Positions 35,166-45,774 of a stretch of DNA of 64,000 nucleotides are shown here, piece by piece. A program made the translations under genes and the position numbers. The notes under the pieces were generated by a model that searched no databases, was not told where the DNA came from, and saw nothing but the letters and a program-made list of their open reading frames with translations. The DNA is from Chrysaora quinquecirrha (lineage: Eukaryota > Cnidaria > Scyphozoa > Semaeostomeae > Pelagiidae). Each line of letters opens with the position of its first letter. Position 1 is the first letter of the stretch. The stretch is from the NCBI GenBank assembly GCA_014526335.1, contig JACTAT010000014.1, positions 4,589,340 to 4,653,339 on the forward strand. Reading direction: 5' to 3'.

Positions 35166-37375
35166 TAAAAATAACTTTCTAATTAAGAAGCTAACCAACT
35201 AGCTAACCAACTCACTTACTTGTAAATAACTAAGTAACTAAGTAACTTACTAATTAACTAATTATCTAATTAACTAATTAACTAAACACGATAGTAACTA
35301 ACCCCTATCAAGATGAACAAGTTATGGACTCCTGAAATTATCAGTTGAGCGAATAATAACATGCTGAATAGCTAGCCAGCCAACTAACTAACAAGTTAAA
35401 CAAACTATCTACTTGCTGTCAATGCCAATAAAAAAACCACGTGTGTCGTTGCCAGCAGCAAAGTTCTCAAAATATTTTCTTTTCTTATATCTTCCAGTGA
35501 AATCAAGACGTACAACCCAGTCACTGATTCAACCATTGGAAAACAGAAGAAACGAAAATCAGACGGGGAAGAGGAAAAGCCAGAAACTGAAGGTATATGG
35601 ATGTACTTTTATGCTATTTTTAACCCCAAAGTGCCATGCAAAAATGATGCTTGCTTAATACAATAAATGATAAATTTGTTACAATTTTTTTCCAATAATA
35701 TGTTGTCATATTTTTCTGTGAGAATTAAATAATAGCAGCAAAAATGCTATCCTTTATGAACTGGCAAATAGAGGTAAAGAAAAGTAAAATAAAGTAGAAA
35801 GCAAAGTTGCAATTTCATCTTTTTTCTAGCCTAGGGCTACTCAACCGACTTTGCACTTTATACCCCTGGTCTGGATGCATTAACATATAGCAGGGTGCAG
35901 CCACACATGGCGCTCAAACCAACCGACGAGGTACCCCCATACACCTGGGTAAAGAGAGGAATATTTGTGTCAACAACTTGCCCAATGTTTTCATCCCTGC
36001 AATCGCGAATTGATAGCTCTTGGATCTAACCAAGAGCATTTTTCGTCTTGTTTCCTGCACGTTAACCACTGCACCACCAAGAACAAACAAATGTGACGCA
36101 TGTCTGCAATGTAGATGAAATCTTATTATAATATATAAGATTTCTGTCAAGTGCACTGTACTTTAGGGCAGTTTCCTCCTTTATAGTCGTTAGCATTTAG
36201 TTGATTTACCAAAATGCAACAGTGCTTTGAACCACTCTTTGCCTAGACTTGCTTCCCAAATCTCCAAATTTCGCTCACATTGAATTGAATTGATTTTGTT
36301 ATTGTTCGCTTCAGTTAGGTTTAGCGTCCAGCAATTAAATTCAATTGCAGTAACTACATTTATACTCTACCTTTCAGAAATACCAGCAAAGAAAGTAAAA
36401 AAAGAAAAGAAAAAGAAGAAAGAAAAATCAGAAACTGAAGCAGAGGAGTCAAGCGTGAAAGTCGAACAAGATGCTGAGAATGTATGTGATATTTCTTTTT
36501 TTCTTCTATGAGACTTGAAACCTTACTTTATAAAATTTTTACCGGTACCGCAGCAAATGGACGGAAAACAGTTAATATTGAAATACTGGATAATAATTTA
36601 TAGAAACCAACTGAATGGAAACTAACTAACCCACATGCCAAATCACCCATACACTTTTTAGCTCACAAACTAACTTGCTAACTAACTAACTATTAAACCA
36701 ACTAACTAACTCACCAACTTACCAATTACTCAACTAACCAACTATATTACTAATTAACTAAGAAACTAATTAACTAACCAACTAACTAGCCAACTAACTA
36801 ACCAATTAACTAACCTCACGAACTAACTAACTAACTTTTTAACCAACTAATCTGAATAACTATCTGACTACCTGACCAACAAGTAAGATATTTCATTACT
36901 ATCACAAATAACTAATTTGCAACTATGTTAATATTTGACTAAGTAACTAACCAGCCTGAAGGATGGCATCTTTGCCAACTTGAAACAGCTCTGCAAGGGC
37001 AGTTGGTGTTTTTCCTCGAGAAAATGAGCAGATATTAGAGTGGACAGATTGATGTTATTTTGACATGTTGATAGTTTTTTATCTAGTCCACTGAATCTCC
37101 TTACAAGGTCAAAAAGAAATCATCGGCTCTTCCCCCAACAACCGTTTGATTTTCTCTGAGGTGGGGGCTAGAATTCCCCGACGAGGGGCTTCTCTAGTCC
37201 CCACTTTGAACCTCACCTGTAAAAATCTTTCAATCGCTGGAAACCCTGTGTTACTGCTGTCCGTTCAAGAAAATCTGTAAAATACCTTGTTTTATTTTAG
37301 GGTGATGAAGAACCCGTTGAAAAGAAGAAAAAGAAGAAGAAGAAGAAATCCGAGAAGGAAGAAGAAGATGAATAA
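25770..37375 (+). CDS. NOP58: NOP58, box C/D snoRNP core protein (start codon not found)
   Basis: Exons: about 25770-25800 (end only), 26167-26243, 26935-26987, 27108-27232, 27325-27412, 28059-28107, 28625-28824, 30170-30270, 30434-30478, 31237-31363, 31624-31696, 32538-32628, 34292-34426, 34695-34756, 35498-35592, 36378-36481, 37301-37375. Exons 2-17 sum to 1500 nt with consistent phases. Diagnostic blocks: [67 protein letters not shown] (Nop domain), [13 protein letters not shown]. The tail is K/E-rich ([15 protein letters not shown]), typical of NOP58. In the nucleolus it pairs with NOP56, fibrillarin and 15.5K to guide 2'-O-methylation of rRNA. Exon 1 shows only AIFK|gtaaaat (25789-25800), the expected end of the family's GYAIFK motif. 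Upstream, the frame meets TAG at 25747 without any ATG, and the element at 25566-25769 occupies the place of the N-terminus. Confidence 0.93.
26513..26765. repeat. Long (TCA)n/(ATC)n microsatellite
   Basis: About 250 bp of imperfect TCA triplets in NOP58 intron 2. It creates an open Ile/Ser/His-rich frame in several phases, which I do not regard as coding. Confidence 0.9.
28311..28587. mobile_element. Palindromic MITE, NOP58 intron 6
   Basis: From 'ttttgcttgtcaggcaatg' to 'tgtttgatctttggccagtg', ending 37 bp before exon 7's acceptor. The left terminus is missing. Confidence 0.65.
30784..30930 (+). repeat. Interspersed repeat, 'GTGTAGCCAGACATC' family
   Basis: Starts GCGGTGTAGCCAGACATC, then 'aacattggaggggg', 'aagggcgtgg', 'atcagatttagc', ending in 'ttgcctccc'. 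The closest relative in the window is 58890-59092. Confidence 0.55.
31845..32375. mobile_element. Candidate retroposon with tRNA-like palindromic B box and (TGA)n tail
   Basis: In NOP58 intron 11. GGGGTTCGAACCCC at 31906-31919 looks like a tRNA T-arm/B box. Read on minus, TGGCTCGTGGTGTCAAGC lies upstream of it. A GC-rich body (31980-32180) unlike the surrounding AT-rich intron follows. The block ends in a perfect (TGA)n run at about 32307-32370. The boundaries and the single-element interpretation are uncertain. Confidence 0.4.
32731..33689. mobile_element. DNA transposon with perfect 72-bp terminal inverted repeats
   Basis: The first 72 bp (AGCCTGCGTGCAAACTTCAC onward) and the last 72 bp are exact reverse complements. 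Similarity resumes after a short gap (GATCTTGCGCAA on both sides). The flanks carry a near-perfect direct repeat (ATTTAAAGACCT / ATTAAAGACCT), consistent with an 11-ish bp target duplication such as Mutator-like elements make. The 959-bp interior has no ORF with a transposase signature, so it is non-autonomous. The TIR identity implies recent insertion into NOP58 intron 12. Confidence 0.85.
34795..35400. repeat. Degenerate (CTAA)n tetranucleotide array, NOP58 intron 14
   Basis: About 600 bp of CTAACTAACTAA with frequent single changes. The most regular part is (ACTA)n at about 35127-35166. The same array type recurs two introns later (36605-36960). Confidence 0.85.
35855..36081 (-). mobile_element. 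tRNA-derived SINE, family A, copy 3 (decayed)
   Basis: Same body as 6030-6260 and 21199-21428 ('gtctggatgcattaac', 'agcagggtgcagccacac'). The B-box region has decayed ('gaattgatagctcttggatc'), so it is probably older. Confidence 0.65.
36605..36960. repeat. Degenerate (CTAA)n array, NOP58 intron 16
   Basis: About 350 bp of ACTAACTAACC-type repeats, matching the intron 14 array in unit and strand. Confidence 0.8.
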
Positions 37376-39525
37376 TCATCAACAGATCTGGTTTTCTGGT
37401 AAATAATCATCTTATTAGACTTTTCTATTTCTCTGAAAAAATACCCTGGACACTGTTACTACCCCTTTCCCTTACAAATCTCTAAACGTCCTATACCAAT
37501 GGTATATCTCAATCTTATTTTTTACTTTCATTTTACAATTGTGATTTTAATCCACCATTATAACGATGGGTGAAAATTGTCGTTGTTATTTGGCCTAAGG
37601 AACACTGCTCGGCTTGGCAATGTTTTGGCGATTATGGTCAAGCGTAAACTATTGTCGGTATTTGAGCTAATACGAACCCTTCTCGGCTATTCTAATGGAG
37701 TTGTGATCTCCTAGCGCTGGATCTCGTTGTCTTCGTCGTCTTTCTTCGCCTATAAACGCTGTCTGGGTTCCTAAACTGCTCCTCAAGCGTAAACTGTGGT
37801 TGATATTCCCCCAGTTGGTTGATATTTGCCCCAGTTGGTTGATATTCGCCCCAGTTGGTTGATATTTGTTGATATTCGCCCCAATATTGGTTGATAGTCG
37901 CCCTAAATCGCATCAAACTTGATTGCTATTCGTTGATATTCATCCAAATATTGTTTGATATTCGTTGATATTCGCCCCAATTCGCCCCATTATTGGTTAA
38001 TATTCGTTAATATTCGCCGCAACTAACACCGCTCTACTTTCCTAAGACATGAAGTCGTAGCCTTTACTATTCAGCCTAGAAATGATGCTCGTCTATCTTG
38101 TGTCTACCCTCCTCACGGAGACCTTGACTTAAGTTTGAATCACCAACACTGTGTGTTCAAACTCCAGTCACAGATTGCGAATGAGATTCGCACATAACTT
38201 GACTATTCCTCCTATGATCAGTCATCCTAATAGCGATGACATCTATCTATCTCTGGTTCTCGCCTGTCATTAACCTTAAAATTCACCGTAAGGAACATCT
38301 TTCATTTCTGTATGGATTGCGCGCAAATATCGAAGTGACTTGTACCGGTATCTTTTCAAAATAAAAAGATTTGGACAAAAGATCAAACTCTTATTCTGTT
38401 CTCTTTGATTAGAAATATCAACATTAAGAATAAGAATTATATTAACATTAATATTAACATTAATATAAAGTTATGATAAAGAATTATCAAGCAATATTAA
38501 TAGCATCATGTCAATAATATTAAAATATTAAGAGTATTTTCAATTTGAAATATATGAAATTAATAGTCATTAGCAAGACATTTCGAATATAGAATCCCAA
38601 TTTCTTTTTCGAAAAGCGGTTTGCTTGTCGTGGAAGTTCTAGTGGGTGATGGGACATTTTACTTCTGTTAATGCTTCACTATTAGTCTGCTTGTTGTGTT
38701 ATTTTAAGTTTATAATATCGATACTGCACAGTCGTGTCGTCGTTAATAGAGTCTCTCAGAATATTATCTATATTCTCAAGAGCAAAGTTCTATTTTTGCG
38801 ATTGAATTTAGGATTAGATACGGCTGCCTTTCCTCTTGAGATAGTGCGCTTCCTTCTGGAAATTTCTATTCATCGTTGCATTATTTTTCCATGATAGCAG
38901 CAAAGTATATAGTGCGAGTTCGACTCAAATGGTCTCAAAGTCACAAGCAGCGTTTTCAATGCCATTCGTGAATGTTTTCAATCAGTGTCAACAATATCCA
39001 CAAGTCACATGAATCTTTTTTCGTGAGATTAGCATTGAGATTAGCACTGTTTCTAGTGTAATGTTGTCATTGCATCGTTGGTTTAGGCCACGTAAATTTA
39101 CAGAGTTAGTTTTCCAGTATCTCAGACTGTTAAATGTCTGTGTCTTCAAAGTCTTTTAAATATTAATAATGTCAATACCCACAGCAATTACACTGCAGCT
39201 CACATTTACATGAAGAAATATTATTTAATGCGTTTCATCTGAGGCCTGTGGAACTACTTACTGCAAGTCTGCTTAACTGTATAAGAGCAATATTGTTTTT
39301 GATTCTGTATACTGGTTTGAAGTTCAAGGTCTAGTGTGTTGGACGATGGTTTAAACTTGAATAGTACTATTTGACAGGTTTATAGTTCAGTTCTTTTGAC
39401 GCTAATAGTTATAATTGGAATAAGCTTTTTCTGGTCCAGCTTTGGATATAATTGAATGTATCTTCAAGCTTTGAAACTTTGTTCTCAGTAATTCGTTCCA
39501 GTGACTTAGGCCCATCAATCTTATC
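37376..39525. other. Convergent spacer NOP58 / SGNH gene
   Basis: About 2.15 kb. It holds a minisatellite at 37795-38030 and AT-rich sequence with ATTAAT runs (38410-38560). I see no conserved exon. The SGNH gene's 3' UTR should lie at its right edge. Confidence 0.6.
37795..38030. repeat. Minisatellite, about 18-bp unit GGTTGATATTCGCCCCAGTT
   Basis: The unit 'gttgatattcgccccagttg' repeats near-perfectly about four times (37797-37890) and then decays into longer 'ttgatattcg' and 'attggttgata' variants to 38030. Confidence 0.8.
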
Positions 39526-40830
39526 CTAACATGACAGCAGATACAAAGAACCCCCTGGTCCGGATTTTATAACCAATTTATGCTCACCTGGCGGTACATT
39601 ATCAGCAACATAGTTCAGAATAGTCCCTTCTAAGAATTTCTTAGCTGTGTCTATTTTCTTGACTGGCAAATTATCAAACCGAACCTCAGCCTGACGATCG
39701 TCTGTGAAGGACATAATTGCTAATTTCTTGAACGGTCTTGTATCTCCCTTCGGATGTGCCGGTACGTGTATGGTGTACGTCAGATATTGGTCGCTCGATT
39801 TTGTTTCCATACCGATGATTTTGTCGGATCTGATTTTGTATTCCCTAAGAACTGTGTACCGGTAATCACCGGTTGTTTCCTGTGCAAGATTCAATGTGTT
39901 ATTCGGCTGCTGATTATCGACCATCATATACGTATAGCAGACCGGCTTCCACGTGAAGGTGTCTTTGTAAATTGGCTTGGGAACGTAGACTGTCTCAGGA
40001 ATTTTCAATCTTCGAGCTGCGTCGCCGATCTCCAAGAATCGTTGTTTGACTAAATTCTTGAGAAACTCCGTGCGAATGTAATCAATAACAACATAGGCCA
40101 TTTGAGCATGCGCCTCGATGCTCGGATGAAATTGATCCTCGGCGAATAGCTCATCTCTCGTAAACAGTGGCGCATTCTGTTGCATTGAGTTGCAGACCAT
40201 ATCACGCCAACTTAACGACGTTATCTTGTAATGTTTCGCGATTTCGTTTTCGCCTTCATCCTCAAAATTTCGACAGTGCGAAAGCAGATCTTTATCCCAA
40301 GCGAAAAGAGCGAAGAAGTTCAAAAATATCAAAGCTGGTTTGGCTTTGTAACTGAGGACATTTTGTGTGAACTGCTCCAGAGATTGGGGCTTTGGTTTGA
40401 TCATATCGTCGTAACGTCGCATGTCGTTCGCTGCCAACTCCCAAAGCACAATGTTCGTAAGTTTATCGTTCGGCAGATGTGTTCGTAAACAATACGAGTA
40501 GTAATCAGTTGCGATACCGCCAATCGAAACATCGCGAATTATCATTGACGATCCTGTTATCGGTCGGATTACTTTATTCCACCAATCGGCGATAGCGTAG
40601 AAATACGCCTTGACGGCAAACTCGACGCCTTTTTCACTAAATGGACCACCTTTTGAAATCGATCCGCCAACTATCGCCAGTCCGACATCTTTGCCTCGAA
40701 GTGCCCTATCTAATGCTCGTCGCAAACTCAGACCGGACATAGAACCGAGATTAGCATACGTTTGGTGAATCTTATCGTTATCCAGGCCTAATGATCCGGC
40801 GTCCGGATATATATCTTTGTATGACCAGAC
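39526..40830 (-). other. SGNH/GDSL-like hydrolase domain segment
   Basis: About 430 residues at the C-terminus of the giant secreted protein. The order and spacing of blocks fit the SGNH fold: a Ser in GGSIS (near 40663) replaces GDSL, Gly in IGGIA, Asn in AANDM, and a DxxH triad end in DQFHPS (near 40125). After it comes a beta-rich tail ending LYLLSC, about 170 residues, which I do not recognise. Substrate is unknown. Confidence 0.7.
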
Positions 40831-43800
40831 CTCAGTGATATCTTTTTCCAGGCTCTCAATTAGATTTTCCACTGGCTCTGTCTCTGCTTCAACAGTGTCC
40901 GTTTCCGGTTCATCAATGTCATCCGTATCCGGTTCGGGTGTCTCATGCTTAGCTTGCAATGCATTGTAGTTGTTCCCTTCAATCATTGCTGGTTGGCTCG
41001 CTGATTGGGCATAATTCATTGGTTGAGGCATACTATTTGGCTGCGCATAATTGCTAGCGAAGCCATTGTTGTTTCCGAACCCATTGTTTCCTGGTATATT
41101 GTTATTTGCAAAAGCATTGTTTCCTAGTCCATTGTTAGCCATCTGCATTGCATTGTTCTGTTGGTTGTTATTGTTCTGCCCATTGTTGTTATTGTTTTGC
41201 CCGTTATTGTTAAGACCATTGTTATTATTTTGTCCATTGTTGTAATTGCTTTGTCCATTGTTACTGCTCTGTCCATTATTGTTTTGTCCATTGTTCTGTT
41301 GCTGATTATTCCCTTTGTTCGGATTGTTACCATTTGTCTGTAATCTTGTGTAAACCTCCCCAATCTTCTTATTCAAATTCTGGAGTAGATTTTTGAACTG
41401 TTCAGTCTGTGCCCCCGTCGGCAGTTTCTGCGGCATAACAACATGAGGTTTCGTGGGTGTCTGAGCAGGGGGGTTGACGGGGCTTTTAGTTGTTGCGTTG
41501 GTGTTGGCTTGTGGTTTGTATGAGTTATCTGCATTGTTTATATCTGAACCTGCAAGTCGTTGTTGTTCTCTCAAATCTTCCAATTTCTTCATCGCTGCCT
41601 TGTAGCTATTTATCGTTGTTATCATGCTCTTACCAGTTCCTGGAACGGTCGGCTTGTACTGTTTCATTAAATCTAGTGAATTCTTTAGCTCATTTCCAAA
41701 TATCTTATCTCCACTTTTATTTTTCTTTTCTTTGTTCTTTTTCTTGTTATTTTTCCCTTCTTTTTAGCATTTTTCAGTTTCTTGTGGATCATCTTTCCTA
41801 GTTTTCTTAATCCTGCAGGCAAATCGTTCGGTGAGCCAAGCTTGCCACTTTTTATTAATCTTGATAATTCATTTTTCAACATTCCTCTGATATTGTCAAG
41901 TTGTTTATCATGCCCATTCTTCTTTTTCTTCTTCGTCCTTAACATTTCCGCCTTCAAAAGTCCTTGGATTTTCACCAGGGGGTCGTCCTTCTTGTCCCCC
42001 TTCTTTTTCGATGGAATCGGTATCATCCCCATTTTCAAACTTTTTGATTTTTGATCTACCTTTTTCTCTTGTTTTTTCTTTAATTCCTCAGTTAAGTTTT
42101 TCTCGATATTCTTAATCGAACTCAAATCTTTATTCAGTGTTTCTTTAGCTTTATCTAACTCATTCGATTTCATTAAATTGCTCTTGTATTCATTCTGAAG
42201 TTTATTTATTTTATCAACTTCAACCATTATTTGTTTCTTGAATTTCTCTAGCTCCTTAAATTTCGATTTATCATCCGATGCTTTTAGAATTTCCTCCACC
42301 TTATCACTTTCCTTGGATTCTAATGATTTCAAATCATCTGCTTTTTCAATTGCTTTATTTTCCTTACCAGTGCTCACCGGCATCTCAGATTGTAGTTCTT
42401 GAACTTTTTGCAGTGGCTTAGCACTTGAGAGTTCTTCCTTATTTTTCAAATCTTTTGTGTGGTTATCCTGTTTGATCGGTGTTGCTTTCCCAAGTACATT
42501 CTGAAACGAACTAGTTGATTCTTTATTTTGTGCCTTAGTAGCATTTTCTTTTTCTTTATCTTGTCCCTTAGCATTTTCCTTTTCTTTATTTTGTGCCTCA
42601 CTAGCATTTTCATTTTCTTTATTTTGTTCTTTTGTAGCAGTTTCCTTTTCTTTATTTTGTTCTTTGGTAACACTTTGCTTTTCTACATTCTGTGCCTTAG
42701 TAGCATTCTCCTTATCACTTATTTTAGCATCAACTTGTTTTTCTTTCGTTTCAATCTTCGGTACAAACTTCTTAACCTTTGGTTCTTGATGAAGATACGG
42801 ATTCGCCAATCTGTTTATCAAATCCTTTTCTTCGTCTTCCCACGAATTAAACGCTGTAGTTTGATTCCCCGCTGCTTCTTTGCCTTCACTCCCCTCTCCC
42901 TCCCCTTCAGACCCACTCTTCAGATATGGATTCGAGAGCTTTGCAATCATCTCCTTTTCCCAATCTTTAAAACGCTCACGAACTGATTTCAAAGAGCCAT
43001 ATTTTTTGGTTAGGCTTTCACCAGATCCAGCTGCATTTTCCTCCGTCTTTTCTTTCGCCTCAGGAGCTTCAGTATGGATATTCGTCTCCTTAGCCGGGGG
43101 TGCAACTACTTCAGGTTTCGATGATTCTTTAGTAGTAGTAAGATAAGAACGCTTTGTGGTTGGCTTGATTTCAACTTGTTTGAAATTCTCCGTTTTCTTT
43201 AATTCGTCTTCTTGTGTTTTCTGAATCTTCTTTGAACCTTCTTCTTGAACTTTCTCAATCTTCTTCGAATCAGCTTCTTCAGTTTTCTCGATTTTCTTCA
43301 AGGCTTCTTCTTGGTTTTTGTCCATTTTCTTCACATTTAAATCTTCGTTCTTTAAATTTTCAACTTTCCCTGAATTGTTTTCTTGGTGCTTTGCGAATAA
43401 ACTCATTTTCGACATTGTCGACGTTTTGTTAATATTCGTCGCTTCTTTTGGAATCGGTTTCGGTTTCTCGTGTTTCTTCTTGATATCGTCGATGACAATC
43501 GGCTCGGATGCGAGAAGCTTCGCCTTTTCTTCTCTCAAAAGTCGTAGCTCTGAGTCATGTAACTTCACAAGATGAACTTTATCTTCCTTATTATCAAAAT
43601 CATGAAGTTTCAAAAACTGAGAATTAGCTTGTCTTGATTCAGGTTCAAAATTCTTCAAACGAGCTTCTTTGTTACTTGGTTCCGACTTTGACTTCGTCGC
43701 CTCGGCTGGTCTATTCGCTTTTCCTACCTTGTCGGCTGTTTTCGTGACTTTATTCGGGTTTTTTCGTTGCTTTTTCACGTTTTTGATCGCCTCTGAATTG

Positions 43801-45774
43801 GTTTCAGCGACCTTGACAGCTCCCAATGATTCTCGCTCGCTTTCTGCATTCGTAAACATCTTGTGTTTATGTTTCTTCGATCTACCAGATTTAGCCTTTG
43901 TAATTGGTCCTTTCATTGGTTTGTACTCTGTTATCTGTGACGCCGTATTCTGGTCCATTTCCTCCGCTTCTTCTTCGTCTTCCTTTGATGCATGTTCTTC
44001 CTCCTCTTCCAGAGTATCCTCCTCCCCACTCTTCTGTTCTTTTTCCTGTTTACTTTTATGCGTTTCGGTAATTGTCTGCATTGCTCCGGGAAGAAAATCT
44101 GTGCAGTTCTTTGTTTACTCTGGACGGTTTGTGTTTTGGCCGGTTGGTTATTTTGCGGTTGCATTTCTCCGGATCCGCTTCCAGGCTCTGCTGATCCGGT
44201 CTCGTTCTCAAACTCTTCATCATCACCGGAATTTTCCTGCTCGCCTTCAGTTACCGCGGCCGCTGCTGTAACGTTTGGTGATGACTGATATGTAAGCGCC
44301 ATATACGGTGCCTGGGCGTTATTATTATTATTATTGTTGTTTATGTACTGTTGCTGATATTGCAGCTGCGGAGCCTGGTAGCTTAGTTGCTGTGCAGGCA
44401 TTGCCACAGGGAACTGAGGTGCTTGAGCTGGAAATTGATAGTTAGTTGCGTACGCAGGCGTTTGTGAATAATTCTGATTGGTATTAGCATATTGTGTTGA
44501 CATCGGTGTGTTGTTTGTCTGACTTACGTTCTTTATTGGTTCTTCATTTTCATTTTCTTCGTCATCCTCTTCTACACCACTTCCACTGTTTTCTTCTTCA
44601 TCGTAATTATTATTATCATCATTTAATTCTTTAGCAATTTCTTGTTCTTTCTCTTTACTATCTTTATCTTCTTCCAGCTCTGTTAAAATTTTATGCATTC
44701 TTTTCTTCGCGTGTGATACTTTTGATCTTAAAGATCTCTCATTTATATTCACATTCACCATGACATTAATCTTGCCTCTGGTCTTACTTCTACTCTCTTT
44801 ACCCTCACCACTCTCTTCCCCATCATCTAATCCTTTCGTGGCCTTTTCGTCTTTGTCGTCTTCATCATTCCCTAGAGAAACTTCATTTCCTGCGGCTTTA
44901 GATCTCACTTCAGGGTCATGTAAAGCGGAGTCAATAGCTGCTTGGGCATTCTCGTTTCTCGTATCAATATCATCGTCTTCGTCGCTGCTCGCCTCTTTTC
45001 CTGACCCTACTCTTTTCGTCGTTTCTTCTAATAAATCCTTACCCTCTTCCAGGTTTTTCCCTTCTTCAGAATTATTGCTGTCTTCAAAAGATTTCCCTTT
45101 TATAGAATTTTTCACCTCGTCAACTTTCTCCTCATCTTCAAAACTCTTCCCTTTGATTTCCTTGGCTTTGATTTCCGCTCCCTCTTCTTTGTCCTCAGCG
45201 CCCGCTTCTTTTTCCTCAGCCCTCTCTTTCGTCTCCCTTCACCACTTTCACTGTCATCCTGATTCTTCTGTGTCTTCCAGTCATACAACAACTTTATCAA
45301 CCCTTCAGAAATCTCTTCCTTCTCCTTAGCAGATATCTTATGCTTCGGATTTCTACTTGATGGCCTAGCCATTTTCTTCCCCGCTATCTTTGATAATTTT
45401 TCTCCGTTTTCAGTTTTTTCTTTCCCAGCTTTCATTTCATAGAAACTCTTAGGGTTCATACTTTGTTGTTCCGCGTATTCCTTGTCCACGGCCATTTCCT
45501 CCGTTCCGTCAATTATCGGTTCGATACTTGGACCCTTCACCAGGTCTCTTCTGTCATCATTTTCCACTTCAGATACATCAGAATATCTTTCTACTTCATC
45601 TTCTGGGTAAATATAGGACCGTTTCACATTGTAGTAGTATTCAGGTCCATAATTGTCGAGTCTTTCACCGAAATCATCGTTCGCTGGGGCGAACTGGGAC
45701 AGTGTTGCGGTACACGTTGTCCAGAATAAGACTAGAATAAAGATTTTCTGCTTCATTTGTTTATTTTTCATCAT
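39526..45774 (-). CDS. Very large secreted, charged, N/Q-rich protein with C-terminal SGNH-type hydrolase domain (intronless, three frame offsets)
   Basis: Four open segments in successive frames (45774-about 45240, 45238-about 44098, 44097-about 41752, 41751-39526) form one gene of about 2083 residues. Each join needs a -1 shift at a short homopolymer: GGG at about 45236-45238, TTTT at about 44095-44098, AAAAA at about 41752-41756. The start is a classic signal peptide (KIFILVLFWTTCTATLS). Then follow: Tyr/acidic region; E/K-rich acidic stretch with SGSG sites; Q/N/Y/A-rich part; a long K/E polyampholyte with QNKEKEN repeats; a basic region; an N/Q/G-rich prion-like part (41080-41350); and the enzyme domain. 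The latter shows SGNH-like blocks: VGGSISKGG (block I Ser), SIGGIATDY (Gly), LWELAANDM (Asn), EDQFHPSIEAH (Asp/His). The K/E-rich middle would shift from acidic to basic out of frame, explaining the basic tails of each segment. An extracellular matrix, mucus or adhesive protein is my inference. I recognise no named family for the whole. Confidence 0.75.
41075..41350 (-). repeat. Asn/Gln/Gly-rich prion-like coding repeat
   Basis: Encodes runs such as GQNNNGQSSNNGQSNYNNGQ, built from (N)nGQ units of 4-8 residues. The codons are AAC/AAT/CAA/GGA mixes, so selection on composition, not microsatellite slippage alone, may maintain it. Confidence 0.75.
42520..42720 (-). repeat. Tandem peptide repeat, (T/A)xxQNKEKEN, about 11-13 residues
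   Basis: Five to six units of the type ATKEQNKEKE / ASEAQNKEKEN / ATKAQNKE lie in the K/E-rich part of the giant secreted protein. DNA copies are still clearly similar, so the array is evolutionarily young. Confidence 0.75.

Noticed and set aside
42528..44271. Plus-strand open frames of 100-200 codons opposite the SGNH giant
   Set aside because: They are antisense of purine-rich coding sequence (Phe/Leu/Ser-rich shadows) with no independent support.
41752..45238. Programmed -1 ribosomal frameshifting as the single explanation of all three offsets
   Set aside because: Only the third site has a canonical slippery heptamer; the first two do not. Homopolymer under-calling explains all three more simply.
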